Assembly: GCF_041080675.1 (NCBI RefSeq)
Contig: NZ_CP163520.1
Span: 5,828,001 to 5,892,000, forward strand
Direction of reading: 5' to 3'
Length of the DNA stretch: 64,000 nt
Source: Streptomyces sp. cg36
GTDB lineage: Bacteria > Actinomycetota > Actinomycetes > Streptomycetales > Streptomycetaceae
This document shows positions 8,692 to 17,756 of the stretch, one piece after another; position 1 is the stretch's first letter; every line of letters starts with the position of its first letter. Made by a program: the position numbers and the translations under genes. The notes beneath the pieces are model-generated. The model ran no database searches. It was not told where the DNA came from and saw nothing but the letters and a program-made list of their open reading frames with translations.

Positions 8692-11600
8692 GTGTCGAAG
8701 CCGCCGTTCACGCACCTTCACGTACACACCCAGTACTCGCTGCTGGACGGTGCCGCGCGGCTCAAGGACATGTTCGACGCGTGCAACGAGATGGGCATGA
8801 CGCACATCGCGATGTCCGACCACGGCAACCTGCACGGGGCCTATGACTTCTTCCACACCGCGAAGAAGGCCGGGGTCACCCCGATCATCGGCATCGAGGC
8901 GTACGTGGCGCCCGAGTCCCGGCGCAACAAGCGCAAGATCCAGTGGGGCCAGCCGCACCAGAAGCGCGACGACGTGTCCGGTTCGGGCGGTTACACCCAC
9001 AAGACGATCTGGGCGGCCAACGCCACGGGCCTGCACAACCTCTTCCGCCTCTCCTCCGACGCGTACGCGGAGGGCTGGCTGACGAAGTGGCCCCGGATGG
9101 ACAAGGAGACCATCTCCCAGTGGTCGGAGGGCCTGATCGCCTCCACCGGCTGCCCCTCCGGCGAGCTCCAGACCCGGCTGCGCCTGGGGCAGTACGAGGA
9201 GGCCCGCCAGGCCGCCTCCGACTACCAGGACATCTTCGGCAAGGACCGGTACTTCCTGGAGCTGATGGACCACGGCATCGACATCGAGCGCCGGGTCCGC
9301 GACGACCTGTTGAAGATCGGCAAGGAGCTGGGCATCCCGCCGCTGGTCACCAACGACTCGCACTACACGTACGCGCACGAGGCGACCGCCCACGACGCGC
9401 TGCTGTGCATCCAGACCGGCAAGAACCTCTCGGACCCCGACCGCTTCAAGTTCGACGGCACCGGCTACTACCTGAAGTCGACCGACGAGATGTACGCGAT
9501 CGACGCCTCGGACGCCTGGCAGCAGGGCTGCGCCAACACGGCCCTGGTCGCCGAGCAGATCGACGTCAGCGGCATGTTCGAGGCCAAGAACCTGATGCCG
9601 AAGTTCGACATCCCCGAGGGCTACACCGAGGTCACCTGGTTCCGCGAGGAGACCATGAAGGGGATGCACCGCCGCTTCCCCGGCGGGATCCCGGACGACC
9701 GCATGAAGCAGGTCGAGTACGAGATGGACACCATCATCTCGATGGGCTTCCCGGGCTACTTCCTCGTGGTCGCCGACTTCATCATGTGGGCCAAGAACCA
9801 GGGCATCGCGGTCGGCCCCGGCCGAGGCTCCGCGGCCGGCTCGATCGTGGCGTACGCGATGGGCATCACCGACCTCGACCCGATCCCGCACGGTCTGATC
9901 TTCGAGCGGTTCCTCAACCCCGAGCGCATCTCGATGCCCGATGTCGACATCGACTTCGACGAGCGCCGGCGCGTCGAGGTGATCAGGTACGTGACGGAGA
10001 AGTACGGCGCCGACAAGGTCGCCATGATCGGCACCTACGGCAAGATCAAGGCCAAGAACGCGATCAAGGACTCCGCCCGCGTCCTCGGCTACCCGTACGC
10101 GATGGGCGACCGCCTCACCAAGGCGATGCCCGCCGACGTCCTCGGCAAGGGCATCGACCTCAACGGCATCACCGACCCCAAGCACCCGCGCTACAGCGAG
10201 GCGGGCGAGATCCGGGCGATGTACGAGAACGAGCCGGACGTCAAGAAGGTCATCGACACCGCCAAGGGCGTCGAGGGCCTGGTCCGGCAGATGGGCGTGC
10301 ACGCGGCCGGCGTGATCATGTCCAGCGAGACCATCACCGAGCACGTCCCCGTGTGGGTGAGGCACACCGACGGCGTGACCATCACCCAGTGGGACTACCC
10401 GAGCTGTGAGTCGCTCGGCCTGCTGAAGATGGACTTCCTGGGCCTGCGCAACCTGACGATCATGGACGACGCCGTCAAGATGGTGAAGTCCAACAAGGGG
10501 ATCGACATCGATCTCCTGGCGCTGCCGCTGGACGACCCCACGACCTTCGACCTGCTCCAGCGCGGTGACACCCTCGGCGTCTTCCAGTTCGACGGCGGGC
10601 CCATGCGGTCCCTGCTGCGGCTGATGAAGCCCGACAACTTCGAAGACATCTCCGCCGTGTCCGCGCTCTACCGCCCGGGCCCGATGGGCATGAACTCGCA
10701 CACGAACTACGCGCTGCGCAAGAACAAGCAGCAGGAGATCACCCCGATCCACCCCGAGCTGGAAGAGCCGCTCGAAGAGGTGCTCGCGGTCACCTACGGC
10801 CTGATCGTCTACCAGGAGCAGGTCCAGAAGGCCGCCCAGATCATCGCCGGGTACTCGCTGGGCGAGGCCGACATCCTGCGCCGCGTGATGGGCAAGAAGA
10901 AGCCCGAGGAGCTGGCCAAGAACTTCGTCATCTTCGAGGCCGGCGCCAAGAAGAAGGGCTTCAGCGACGAGGCCATCAAGGCGCTCTGGGACGTGCTGGT
11001 CCCGTTCGCCGGATACGCCTTCAACAAGGCGCACTCCGCCGCGTACGGCCTGGTGTCGTACTGGACCGCCTACCTCAAGGCCAACCACCCCGCCGAGTAC
11101 ATGGCGGCCCTGCTGACCTCGGTCAAGGACGACAAGGACAAGTCGGCGGTCTACCTGAACGAGTGCCGCCGCATGGGCATCAAGGTGCTCCCGCCCAACG
11201 TCAACGAGTCCGAGTCCAACTTCTCGGCGCAGGGCGACGACGTGATCCTGTTCGGCCTCACCGCCGTGCGCAACGTCGGCCAGAACGTGGTGGACTCGAT
11301 CATCAAGTGCCGCAAGGCGAAGGGGAAGTACACCTCGTTCCCCGACTTCCTCGACAAGGTCGAGGCGGTCGTCTGCAACAAGCGGACCGTGGAATCGCTC
11401 ATCAAGGCGGGCGCCTTCGACGAGATGAAGCACACCCGCAAGGGCCTCACCGCCCAGTTCGAGCCGATGATCGACAACGTGGTGCAGGTCAAGCGCAAGG
11501 AGGCCGAGGGCCAGTTCGACCTCTTCGGCGGGATGGGCGACGACGACACCAGCGAGCCGGGCTTCGGGCTGGACGTGGAGTTCTCCGACGTCGAGTGGGA

Positions 11601-12231
11601 GAAGGCGTACCTGCTGGCCCAGGAGCGCGAGATGCTCGGGCTCTACGTCTCGGACCACCCGCTCTTCGGTCTGGAGCACGTGCTCTCCGACAAGAGCGAC
11701 GCCTCGATCCAGCAGCTCACCGGAGGTGAGCACGCGGACGGCGCGGTGGTGACCATCGGCGGCATCATCTCGGGCCTCCAGCGCAAGATGACCAAGCAGG
11801 GCAACGCCTGGGCGATCGCCACCGTCGAGGACCTGGCGGGCTCCATCGAGTGCATGTTCTTCCCGGCGACCTACCAGCTGGTCTCCACCCAGCTCGTCGA
11901 GGACGCGGTGGTCTTCGTCAAGGGCCGGCTCGACAAGCGCGAGGACATCCCGCGGCTGGTCGCGATGGAGCTGATGGTCCCGGACCTGTCGTCGGCGGGG
12001 ACCAACGCCCCGGTGGTGCTCACCATCCCGACCGTCAAGGTGACCCCCCCGATGGTGAGCCGGCTGGGCGAGATTCTCGGCCACCACAAGGGCAACACCG
12101 AGGTGCGCATCAAACTCCAGGGGCCGCGTTCCACCACGGTGCTGCGGCTCGACCGGCACCGGGTCCAGCCGGACCCGGCGCTCTTCGGCGATCTGAAGGT
12201 GCTCCTCGGTCCGTCCTGTCTGGCCGGCTGA
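8692..12231 (+). CDS. dnaE: DNA polymerase III alpha subunit
   Basis: This 1179-residue protein is the replicative polymerase catalytic subunit, DnaE1 type. The N-terminal PHP domain starts with 'HLHVHTQYSLLDGAAR'. The palm active site carries 'MPDVDIDFDERRR' with the catalytic aspartates; the fingers include 'GPGRGSAAGS', and 'VYQEQV' and 'GYAFNKAHSAAYG' follow. A tandem HhH region and an OB-fold (about residues 1010-1100) complete the usual order, and the length is normal. GTG 8692 is preferred over ATG 8677 because GGAGG at 8679-8683 is spaced 8 nt from it. A strong hairpin follows the gene at 12272-12314. Confidence 0.97.
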   Translation: MSKPPFTHLHVHTQYSLLDGAARLKDMFDACNEMGMTHIAMSDHGNLHGAYDFFHTAKKAGVTPIIGIEAYVAPESRRNKRKIQWGQPHQKRDDVSGSGGYTHKTIWAANATGLHNLFRLSSDAYAEGWLTKWPRMDKETISQWSEGLIASTGCPSGELQTRLRLGQYEEARQAASDYQDIFGKDRYFLELMDHGIDIERRVRDDLLKIGKELGIPPLVTNDSHYTYAHEATAHDALLCIQTGKNLSDPDRFKFDGTGYYLKSTDEMYAIDASDAWQQGCANTALVAEQIDVSGMFEAKNLMPKFDIPEGYTEVTWFREETMKGMHRRFPGGIPDDRMKQVEYEMDTIISMGFPGYFLVVADFIMWAKNQGIAVGPGRGSAAGSIVAYAMGITDLDPIPHGLIFERFLNPERISMPDVDIDFDERRRVEVIRYVTEKYGADKVAMIGTYGKIKAKNAIKDSARVLGYPYAMGDRLTKAMPADVLGKGIDLNGITDPKHPRYSEAGEIRAMYENEPDVKKVIDTAKGVEGLVRQMGVHAAGVIMSSETITEHVPVWVRHTDGVTITQWDYPSCESLGLLKMDFLGLRNLTIMDDAVKMVKSNKGIDIDLLALPLDDPTTFDLLQRGDTLGVFQFDGGPMRSLLRLMKPDNFEDISAVSALYRPGPMGMNSHTNYALRKNKQQEITPIHPELEEPLEEVLAVTYGLIVYQEQVQKAAQIIAGYSLGEADILRRVMGKKKPEELAKNFVIFEAGAKKKGFSDEAIKALWDVLVPFAGYAFNKAHSAAYGLVSYWTAYLKANHPAEYMAALLTSVKDDKDKSAVYLNECRRMGIKVLPPNVNESESNFSAQGDDVILFGLTAVRNVGQNVVDSIIKCRKAKGKYTSFPDFLDKVEAVVCNKRTVESLIKAGAFDEMKHTRKGLTAQFEPMIDNVVQVKRKEAEGQFDLFGGMGDDDTSEPGFGLDVEFSDVEWEKAYLLAQEREMLGLYVSDHPLFGLEHVLSDKSDASIQQLTGGEHADGAVVTIGGIISGLQRKMTKQGNAWAIATVEDLAGSIECMFFPATYQLVSTQLVEDAVVFVKGRLDKREDIPRLVAMELMVPDLSSAGTNAPVVLTIPTVKVTPPMVSRLGEILGHHKGNTEVRIKLQGPRSTTVLRLDRHRVQPDPALFGDLKVLLGPSCLAG

Positions 12232-12271
12232 GCACAAGTCGGCGGCCGAGTACGAGCCGCGGATTTATTTC

Positions 12272-12314
12272 ATACGGAAGGGGCGCGTCCGACAAGGGCG
12301 CGCCCCTTCCGTAT
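12272..12314. terminator. Strong hairpin terminator after dnaE
   Basis: A perfect 16-bp stem (12272-12287 with 12299-12314) and an 11-nt loop lie 40 nt after the dnaE stop, followed by TTGTGT. It also lies 26 nt after the stop of the convergent small hydrophilic protein gene, so it can serve both directions. Confidence 0.85.
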
Positions 12315-12340
12315 TTGTGTGCCTGGTGTGTGGGGAATTA

Positions 12341-12520
12341 TCAGTTGTGGCCGAAGCGGCGCTGGTGCTTACGGGCAACATCAGCCGGGCTCCCCTGAGC
12401 CTGCGACTGCGGCATGGCCTGCGACTCGAAGGCGGAAGCCTTGGACTGCTCCTGACCGCGCTCGGCCGCGCTGGAACGGTCCTGCTGGCTGCCCGACTTG
12501 CGATTCTTGTTCTTGGCCAT
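12341..12520 (-). CDS. Small hydrophilic protein
   Basis: A 59-residue, very hydrophilic protein starting 'MAKNKNRKSG' and ending 'VARKHQRRFGHN'. It is rich in Gln, Ser, Lys and Ala, has no membrane segment or cysteines, and is likely disordered. I recall proteins of this type annotated in streptomycetes as small hydrophilic proteins of unknown function. The ATG at 12520 has AGGAGG about 7 nt upstream, a strong ribosome binding site supporting a real gene. It converges on dnaE and shares the 12272-12314 terminator. It is divergent from the NYN gene. Confidence 0.8.
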   Translation of the reverse strand: MAKNKNRKSGSQQDRSSAAERGQEQSKASAFESQAMPQSQAQGSPADVARKHQRRFGHN

Positions 12521-12811
12521 GGTGGTGCCTCCTGGGGGAACTGGGGGACGGGGCCGCTGTCAGCCTCACACGCTCCGGCAAAACACGCATTTCGGATCAT
12601 TACCTTGCGTAGCCGCCCGTATGAAGAGAACGAAGAGTCCCTTCGCCACGCCGATGATCGAGTTCCGGCCGTTAACCCTCGCGGGGTCGGGCAGACTCGA
12701 AGGAAACCCGAAGTTCGTACCCTGATCTCTCGTTCTCCTGCACTCTTGTCTCCCTGATCTCTTTTGCCGCTGATCTTTTGACTTTCAAGGTTCTGAAAGA
12801 GGGTGGAACGC

Positions 12812-14077
12812 GTGGACCGCTGCGTCGTCCTTGTGGATGCGGGTTACTTGCTGGGCGCGGCCGCGAGCCTTCTGGCCGGAGAGCCTGCCCGTTCACGGAT
12901 CACCGTCGACCACGCCGCCCTGATCCAGGCGCTGCGCGAGCGGGCGGAGGCCGACACCGAGCAGCCGCTGCTGCGGATCTACTGGTTCGACGGCGCCCCC
13001 GACCGGGTGCCCCAGCCCGAACACCGCAGGCTGCGGGTGATGTCCCGGGTCACGGTCCGGCTCGGCGCACTGACCCGGAGCGACGGCCGCTGGGCCCAGA
13101 AGGGCGTCGACGCGGCGATGCACGCCGAGCTCACCGAGTTGGCCAGAAACCGCGCCTGCTCGGACGTGGTCCTGGTGACCGGGGACGGCGATCTGCTGCC
13201 CGGTCTGATGTCCGCCAAGGAGCACGGGGTCGCCGTCCACCTGTGGGCCGTGCAGGCCGCCGACGGCGACTACAACCAGTCCGAGGACCTGGTCGCCGAG
13301 GCGGACGAGCGCCGGGTGCTCGACCGCGCCTGGATCACCCAGGCCGTCCGGGTCAAGGACCTGAGCACCCTCTACACCCCGGCCGCCGCCCCCCGCCCCG
13401 AGATCGCCGCGATCCTCTCCGCCCCGCTGCCCGAGTCGGCCCTCGCCGCCGCCTCCGCCGAGCGGGCCGCCGCGGAGGCCCGGCCCGCGGGCGTACGGAA
13501 CGGTACGGCGCAGCCCGCCGCGGCCGTCGGCAACGGCACCTCGGTCGCCCCCGCGCCGGGCCCCGGCGTCAAGGGCGTGCCGACCCCCAAGGACCTCGCG
13601 GGTCTGCGCGGGCCCGGGACGGCGCCCGCCGCCACCTCCCCGCACGCCCCGCACGCGACCCTGCGCTGGTCCTCCGACAAAGGGTGGGTCGAGCGGCCCG
13701 GCTCGGCGCTCGGCGAGTCCCCCGAGACCGCCTCGCTGCCCACGCTCGCCCAGCTGACCAGCGCCGAGCAGCGCTGGGCGGACCGCGAGGAGGACATCAC
13801 CACGGTCGGCGGCGATCCGTACGAGGTGGGGCAGGTGTTCGCGCGCCGCTGGATGGAGCGGCTGCCGGAGCCGACGCACGTGCAGAAGCTGTCCACCATG
13901 TACCCGCGCATCCCGCACCGCATCGACGGCGAGCTGCTGCGGTACGCGGCCCGCTTCGGACTGCTCGCCCACAAGGACGACCAGATCGACGAGCACGACC
14001 GGTACGCGATCCGGGCGGGCTTCTGGCGCGAGATCGACGTCCGGGCGGCGGCGGAGCGGGCGCCGGCGGCGGAGTGA
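12812..14077 (+). CDS. NYN (PIN-like) domain protein, probable RNase
   Basis: This 421-residue protein has a NYN domain in its first ~175 residues: 'VVLVDAGYLLG' supplies the first acidic residue, 'GVDAAMHAEL' a second and 'VVLVTGDGDLLPGL' the conserved distal acidic pair, as in the NYN/PIN nuclease superfamily. A Pro/Ala-rich linker (about residues 185-275) joins it to a C-terminal helical domain ('VFARRWMERLPEP', 'IPHRIDGELLRYA') of the OST-HTH/LOTUS or winged-helix kind. It would bind and cut RNA; the target is unknown. GTG 12812 fits the AAGAGGG 8 nt upstream better than GTG 12803. Confidence 0.8.
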   Translation: MDRCVVLVDAGYLLGAAASLLAGEPARSRITVDHAALIQALRERAEADTEQPLLRIYWFDGAPDRVPQPEHRRLRVMSRVTVRLGALTRSDGRWAQKGVDAAMHAELTELARNRACSDVVLVTGDGDLLPGLMSAKEHGVAVHLWAVQAADGDYNQSEDLVAEADERRVLDRAWITQAVRVKDLSTLYTPAAAPRPEIAAILSAPLPESALAAASAERAAAEARPAGVRNGTAQPAAAVGNGTSVAPAPGPGVKGVPTPKDLAGLRGPGTAPAATSPHAPHATLRWSSDKGWVERPGSALGESPETASLPTLAQLTSAEQRWADREEDITTVGGDPYEVGQVFARRWMERLPEPTHVQKLSTMYPRIPHRIDGELLRYAARFGLLAHKDDQIDEHDRYAIRAGFWREIDVRAAAERAPAAE

Positions 14078-14192
14078 GCGGACCGGGGCGGTCTGGACGC
14101 GGGCCGGGCGCGGGCCGGGTGCCTGGGTGCGGCGCGCCCGGGACGGCCCGGCCGTGCGGCCCGCTGTGCGGCCGGCCCGTTGGGCGTTGCGT

Positions 14193-14330
14193 CCGGGGCA
14201 GCGGTCCCGCCGTGCGACGGCCTGCGGTGCGGTGTTGCCCGGGGCAGTGGCCCAGCTTTGCCACGGCCCGGTCGCGCGGCCCGCCCGGGGCAGCGGCCCG
14301 GTCGTGCGACGGCCCGGTCGTGCCGGCCCG
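14193..14330. repeat. Three tandem imperfect 46-nt repeats
   Basis: Units start at 14193, 14239 and 14285, exactly 46 nt apart. Each begins CCGGGGCAG, followed by a GC-rich block that diverges between units (CGTGCGACGGCC in the first and third). The whole 399-nt gap 14078-14476 between the NYN gene and the ABC exporter has no plausible gene. The units are unlike the dispersed intergenic repeat at 17131-17622. Confidence 0.7.
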
Positions 14331-14462
14331 GGGTGGGCGCCCGCCCCGGCCGAAAGCGGACTCTTGCGCTCCCGGCCGGGACCGTACCCCTCTGACCCGC
14401 GCGGATCTTTCGGCGCACGGAACAAACGGGGGTCCGGGCGCGGAGCGGCCCGGCCGACCCCG

Positions 14463-14468
14463 TAGGCT
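14463..14468 (+). promoter_or_regulatory. Candidate -10 element for a leaderless ABC transporter mRNA
   Basis: TAGGCT matches the Streptomyces -10 consensus (TAGGAT/TANNNT) and sits 8 nt before GTG 14477, so transcription would begin at or next to the start codon. No Shine-Dalgarno sequence is present there, which fits a leaderless transcript. No convincing -35 element is visible. Confidence 0.35.
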
Positions 14469-14476
14469 CCTTGTCC

Positions 14477-15484
14477 GTGAGTACCGGCACAGCAGCGGCG
14501 CGGGCCGGCACCGTTTGCGCGGTGCGGGGCCTCACCAAGACGTACCCCGCCGCCCGCGGACGGCGCGGCGCCGCCGGTACGCCCGAGATCAGGGCCACCG
14601 ACGACGTCGACCTCGAAGTGCGGCGCGGCGAGATCTTCGGCCTGCTCGGCCCCAACGGGGCCGGCAAGTCCACCCTGGTGCGCCAGCTCACCGGACTGAT
14701 GCGGCCGGACTCCGGCACCGTCGACGTCCTCGGCCACGACCTGGTGCGCCACCCCGAGCGGGCCGCCCGGCTCATCGGCTACCTCGGGCAGGAGTCCACC
14801 GCCCTCGACGAGCTGACCGTCGCGCTGGCCGCCGAGACCACCGGGCGGCTGCGCGGGCTCTCCGCCAAGGACGCCCGCGCCGAGCGCGACGCCGTACTGG
14901 CGGAGCTCGGCCTGACGCCGCTGGCCGGACGCCCGCTCAAGAAGCTCTCCGGCGGACAGCGCCGCCTCGCCTGCTTCGCCGCCACCCTCGTCGGCGACCG
15001 GCCCGTACTGGTCCTGGACGAGCCCACGACCGGCATGGACCCGGTGGCCCGGCGGGCCGTCTGGGCCGCCGTCGACCGGCGCCGGGCCGAGCGCGGCGCG
15101 ACCGTCCTGCTGGTCACCCACAACGTCATCGAGGCCGAGACCGTCCTCGACCGGGTCGCCGTCCTCGACCGGGGCCGCGTCATCGCCTGCGACACCCCGG
15201 CCGGGCTCAAGGCGCGGGTCGCCGACGAGGTGCGGGTCGAGCTGGTGTGGCGCGAGAGCGCGCCGGTCCACCTGCCCGAGGTGGCGGCGCTGCGGGAGTC
15301 GGCGCAGGAGTCCGGGCGCCGCTGGGTGCTGAGGCTCGGCCCCGACGCGGCGCGGGCCGCCGTCGCCGCCGTCACCGGCGGCCCGGCCTTCGCCGCCCTC
15401 GACGACTTCACCCTGGCCACGCCGAGCCTGGAAGACGTCTACCTCGCCCTCGGCGGCCGCACGGAAGGTCTGGTGAAGGCGTGA
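14477..15484 (+). CDS. ABC transporter ATP-binding protein (ABC-2 exporter type)
   Basis: The 335-residue ATPase has Walker A 'GPNGAGKST', the signature 'LSGGQRRLACFAATL', Walker B 'VLVLDEPTTGMDP' and the switch His in 'LLVTHNVIEAE'. Arrangement and C-terminal extension are those of DrrA/CcmA-like exporters. It pairs with the permease that follows directly. The cargo cannot be predicted. The start is GTG 14477, with TTG 14471 as an alternative; the absence of a ribosome binding site and the upstream TAGGCT suggest a leaderless message. Confidence 0.9.
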   Translation: MSTGTAAARAGTVCAVRGLTKTYPAARGRRGAAGTPEIRATDDVDLEVRRGEIFGLLGPNGAGKSTLVRQLTGLMRPDSGTVDVLGHDLVRHPERAARLIGYLGQESTALDELTVALAAETTGRLRGLSAKDARAERDAVLAELGLTPLAGRPLKKLSGGQRRLACFAATLVGDRPVLVLDEPTTGMDPVARRAVWAAVDRRRAERGATVLLVTHNVIEAETVLDRVAVLDRGRVIACDTPAGLKARVADEVRVELVWRESAPVHLPEVAALRESAQESGRRWVLRLGPDAARAAVAAVTGGPAFAALDDFTLATPSLEDVYLALGGRTEGLVKA

Positions 15485-15507
15485 GCGCGGTACCCCTGGA
15501 GGTCTCC

Positions 15508-16332
15508 GTGAAGGCTTGTCCGGAAACGGTCGCGGGCGCGGTGGACCCCGGCCCCGCGCCCCGGCCCGGTGAGCCCGCGCCACTGGCGCCCCGGGCGCGG
15601 CTGCTGCCCGCCCTGGCGGCGGTCTACCGGGCCCAGCTGTCGCGGGCCCGGGTGGCCCGGATCCCGCTACTGTTCGTGGCGACCTTCCAGTCGATCGGGA
15701 TCATGGTCCTGATGCGGGGCGTCGTGGACGGCGGCAGCGAGGCGCAGGCCGTGGTCGCCGGGTCCAGCGTGCTGGTGGTCGCCTTCGTCGCGCTGAACCT
15801 GCTGGCCCAGTACTTCGGGCAGCTGAGGGCGGGCGGCGGGCTCGACCACTACGCGACGCTGCCGGTGCCGCCCGCCTCCGTGGTGCTGGGCGCCGCCGCC
15901 GCGTACGCCTCGTTCACCGTGCCCGGCACGCTGGTGACGGCCGTCACCGGCTGTCTGCTGTTCGGGCTGCCGCTGGGGCACCTGTGGATCCTCGCGGCCG
16001 TCATCCCGCTGGCGGGCGCCGCCCTCGCCGGACTCGGCGCGGCCCTCGGACTGCTCGCCCCGCGCCAGGAACTGGCCACGCTGCTGGGGCAGTTGGGCAT
16101 GTCGGCGGCGCTGCTGCTCGGCGTCCTGCCGGCCGACCGGCTGCCCGGCCCCATCGCGTACGCACGCGATCTGCTGCCCTCCACGTACGGGGTGGAGGCG
16201 TTCGGGAAGACCTTCGGCGGGCATCCCGACTGGGCCGTCGTCGGCCTCGACCTGGGAGTCTGCGCGGCCGTGGGGGTGCTCTCGCTGGCGGTCGCCACCT
16301 GGGCTTACCGCCGGGCGGCCGTCTCCCGGTGA
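15508..16332 (+). CDS. ABC-2 type transporter permease
   Basis: A 274-residue membrane protein with a ~45-residue Pro/Ala-rich leader, then six hydrophobic segments in the ABC-2 order ('ARIPLLFVATFQSIGI', 'VLVVAFVALNLLAQY', 'GTLVTAVTGCLLFG', 'LWILAAVIPLAGAAL' and two more), with 'LDHYATLPV' between helices. It is the membrane partner of the ATPase just upstream. GTG 15508 has GGAGG at 15498-15502, 5 nt away. GTG 15481, which overlaps the upstream stop as GTGA, is an alternative that would add 9 residues and give translational coupling. Confidence 0.85.
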   Translation: MKACPETVAGAVDPGPAPRPGEPAPLAPRARLLPALAAVYRAQLSRARVARIPLLFVATFQSIGIMVLMRGVVDGGSEAQAVVAGSSVLVVAFVALNLLAQYFGQLRAGGGLDHYATLPVPPASVVLGAAAAYASFTVPGTLVTAVTGCLLFGLPLGHLWILAAVIPLAGAALAGLGAALGLLAPRQELATLLGQLGMSAALLLGVLPADRLPGPIAYARDLLPSTYGVEAFGKTFGGHPDWAVVGLDLGVCAAVGVLSLAVATWAYRRAAVSR

Positions 16333-16366
16333 GGCGTCGCACAGGAGCGCCTGGCACGATGGCAGG

Positions 16367-16993
16367 GTGACCGCACCCCTGACGCCGCCTCACCAGCAGC
16401 CGCCCAACGACGACGCCTGGCACGACCCCAAGTACTCCGCCGCCGGTACGACCGGCGCCGCCGACGCCGCCGCGCTCCGCGCCGAGCTGCGGGGAGCGGT
16501 GATCGCGGCCGTCGCGGTCGCGGCGACGGGCATCCTGCTCGGGCTGCTGTGGCTGTGGCTGGCGCCCCGGGTGCCGCTCGTCGCCGACGACAAGGCGGTG
16601 TTCCTGAAGGACACCGAGGGCGAGGAGGCGATCGGGGCGGACGGAACGTTCATCCTGCTCGCGCTGGGGTTCGGTGTGGTGTGCGCGGCCGTCGTCTTCC
16701 TGCTGCGCAGGCGCGGCGGCATCCCGCTGGTCGTGGGGCTCGCCCTGGGCGGTCTCGTGGGCTCCTGGCTGGCCTGGCGGCTCGGGATGTGGCTGGGGCC
16801 GACGCAGGACGTGGTGGCGGCGGCGCGGGCGGCGGGCAAGGGGGTCACGTTCGACGCGCCCTTGAAGCTCAATGCCAAGGGGGCGTTGCTGGCGTGGCCC
16901 ATCGCTGCGATGGGGACGCATCTGGCGCTCACCGCGATGTTCGCTCCGCGGGATCCTGAGCCGGTGGAGGAGTGGGCGGCGCCCGAGCTGTAG
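16367..16993 (+). CDS. DUF2567-like membrane protein
   Basis: This 208-residue protein has a Pro-rich cytoplasmic start, then four hydrophobic segments (about residues 45-70, 88-108, 117-138 and 172-192). The order of segments, with an extracytoplasmic loop containing 'DKAVFLKDTEGEEAIGADG', resembles the actinobacterial DUF2567 family; I assign that from memory with moderate confidence. Function unknown. It starts with GTG 16367, 34 nt after the ABC permease on the same strand and may be co-transcribed. It is the last gene before a repeat-rich, gene-free stretch. Confidence 0.65.
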   Translation: MTAPLTPPHQQPPNDDAWHDPKYSAAGTTGAADAAALRAELRGAVIAAVAVAATGILLGLLWLWLAPRVPLVADDKAVFLKDTEGEEAIGADGTFILLALGFGVVCAAVVFLLRRRGGIPLVVGLALGGLVGSWLAWRLGMWLGPTQDVVAAARAAGKGVTFDAPLKLNAKGALLAWPIAAMGTHLALTAMFAPRDPEPVEEWAAPEL

Positions 16994-17756
16994 CCCCCAC
17001 CCCGCCCGTTCCCTCAACCCTCCGGGGGTGGGTGGGGGCGGAGGCGGCTTCTCTTCCCGGGGGCTGCCCCCGGCCCCCCCCTTCGCGGGGCCTGCGGCCC
17101 CTGCACCCCGCCTTGGGGCGTTTTTCTCCGCTGCGGGCCGGTGGGGGCTGAGCGCGCAGTTCCCCGCGCCCCTGAAGCCCCTGGCGGGGCTCCGGGTCTG
17201 GTTCCTCGCGCTCCTGAAGTCCCTGGCGGGGCCTCGGGGTCTGGTTCCTCGCGCTTCTGGAGCCCCTGGCGGGGCCCCCGGGTCCGGGTTCCCCGCGCTC
17301 TTGGAGCCCTGGTGGCCCAAGGCCCGTTCCCCGTGCTCCTGGGATGCCGGGTCACGAGGGCCCCGATAGGGGCGCGGGGAACTGCGCGCTCAGCCCCCAC
17401 CGGGCCGCGGGTGCATGTTTGCCGGGGTTTCCGCTGGGCGGGCCCGCGGCTGGGTTGCCGGATCACAAGGGGCGCGGGGAACTGCGCGAACGGCCCCCAC
17501 CGGGCCGCGGGTGGATGTCGTCGGGATGTCGGCCGCGCGGGCCTGGGGCCGGGATGCCGGGGTGCAGGGCCCGGCCGGGGGCGCGGGGAACTGCGCGGAC
17601 GGTCCCCGCCGGCCCGCAGGCGCGCGCTGCCGGGTTTCCGCTACGCGGGCCTGCGGCCGTGGTTGGCCCGGCCCTTTTTGATCCGCCACTTCCGCTTGCG
17701 GGTTCGTTTCGACATGGGGGCAACCTGCTCCCGGCGCCGCCCGCTGTCCAGGGGGA
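16994..17756. repeat. Gene-free stretch with four copies of a dispersed GC-rich repeat
   Basis: These 763 nt hold no gene with a supported start; long open frames here are by-products of extreme GC content. Four copies of one ~46-nt element occur: inverted at 17131-17176, direct at 17368-17413, 17468-17513 and 17577-17622. Each has the core GGGGCGCGGGGAACTGCGCG followed by a less conserved arm ending CCGG(G/C)CCGC. Further degraded modules ('CCCCTGGCGGGGC' type) fill 17170-17340. The stretch separates the rightward DUF2567 gene from the leftward ybaK operon. Confidence 0.8.

Noticed and set aside
8632..12237. 1201-codon minus-strand open frame opposite dnaE
   Set aside because: Shadow of dnaE, whose motifs are complete on the plus strand.
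14193..14330. CRISPR-like array
   Set aside because: The three 46-nt units are adjacent without spacers, and no cas genes are near.
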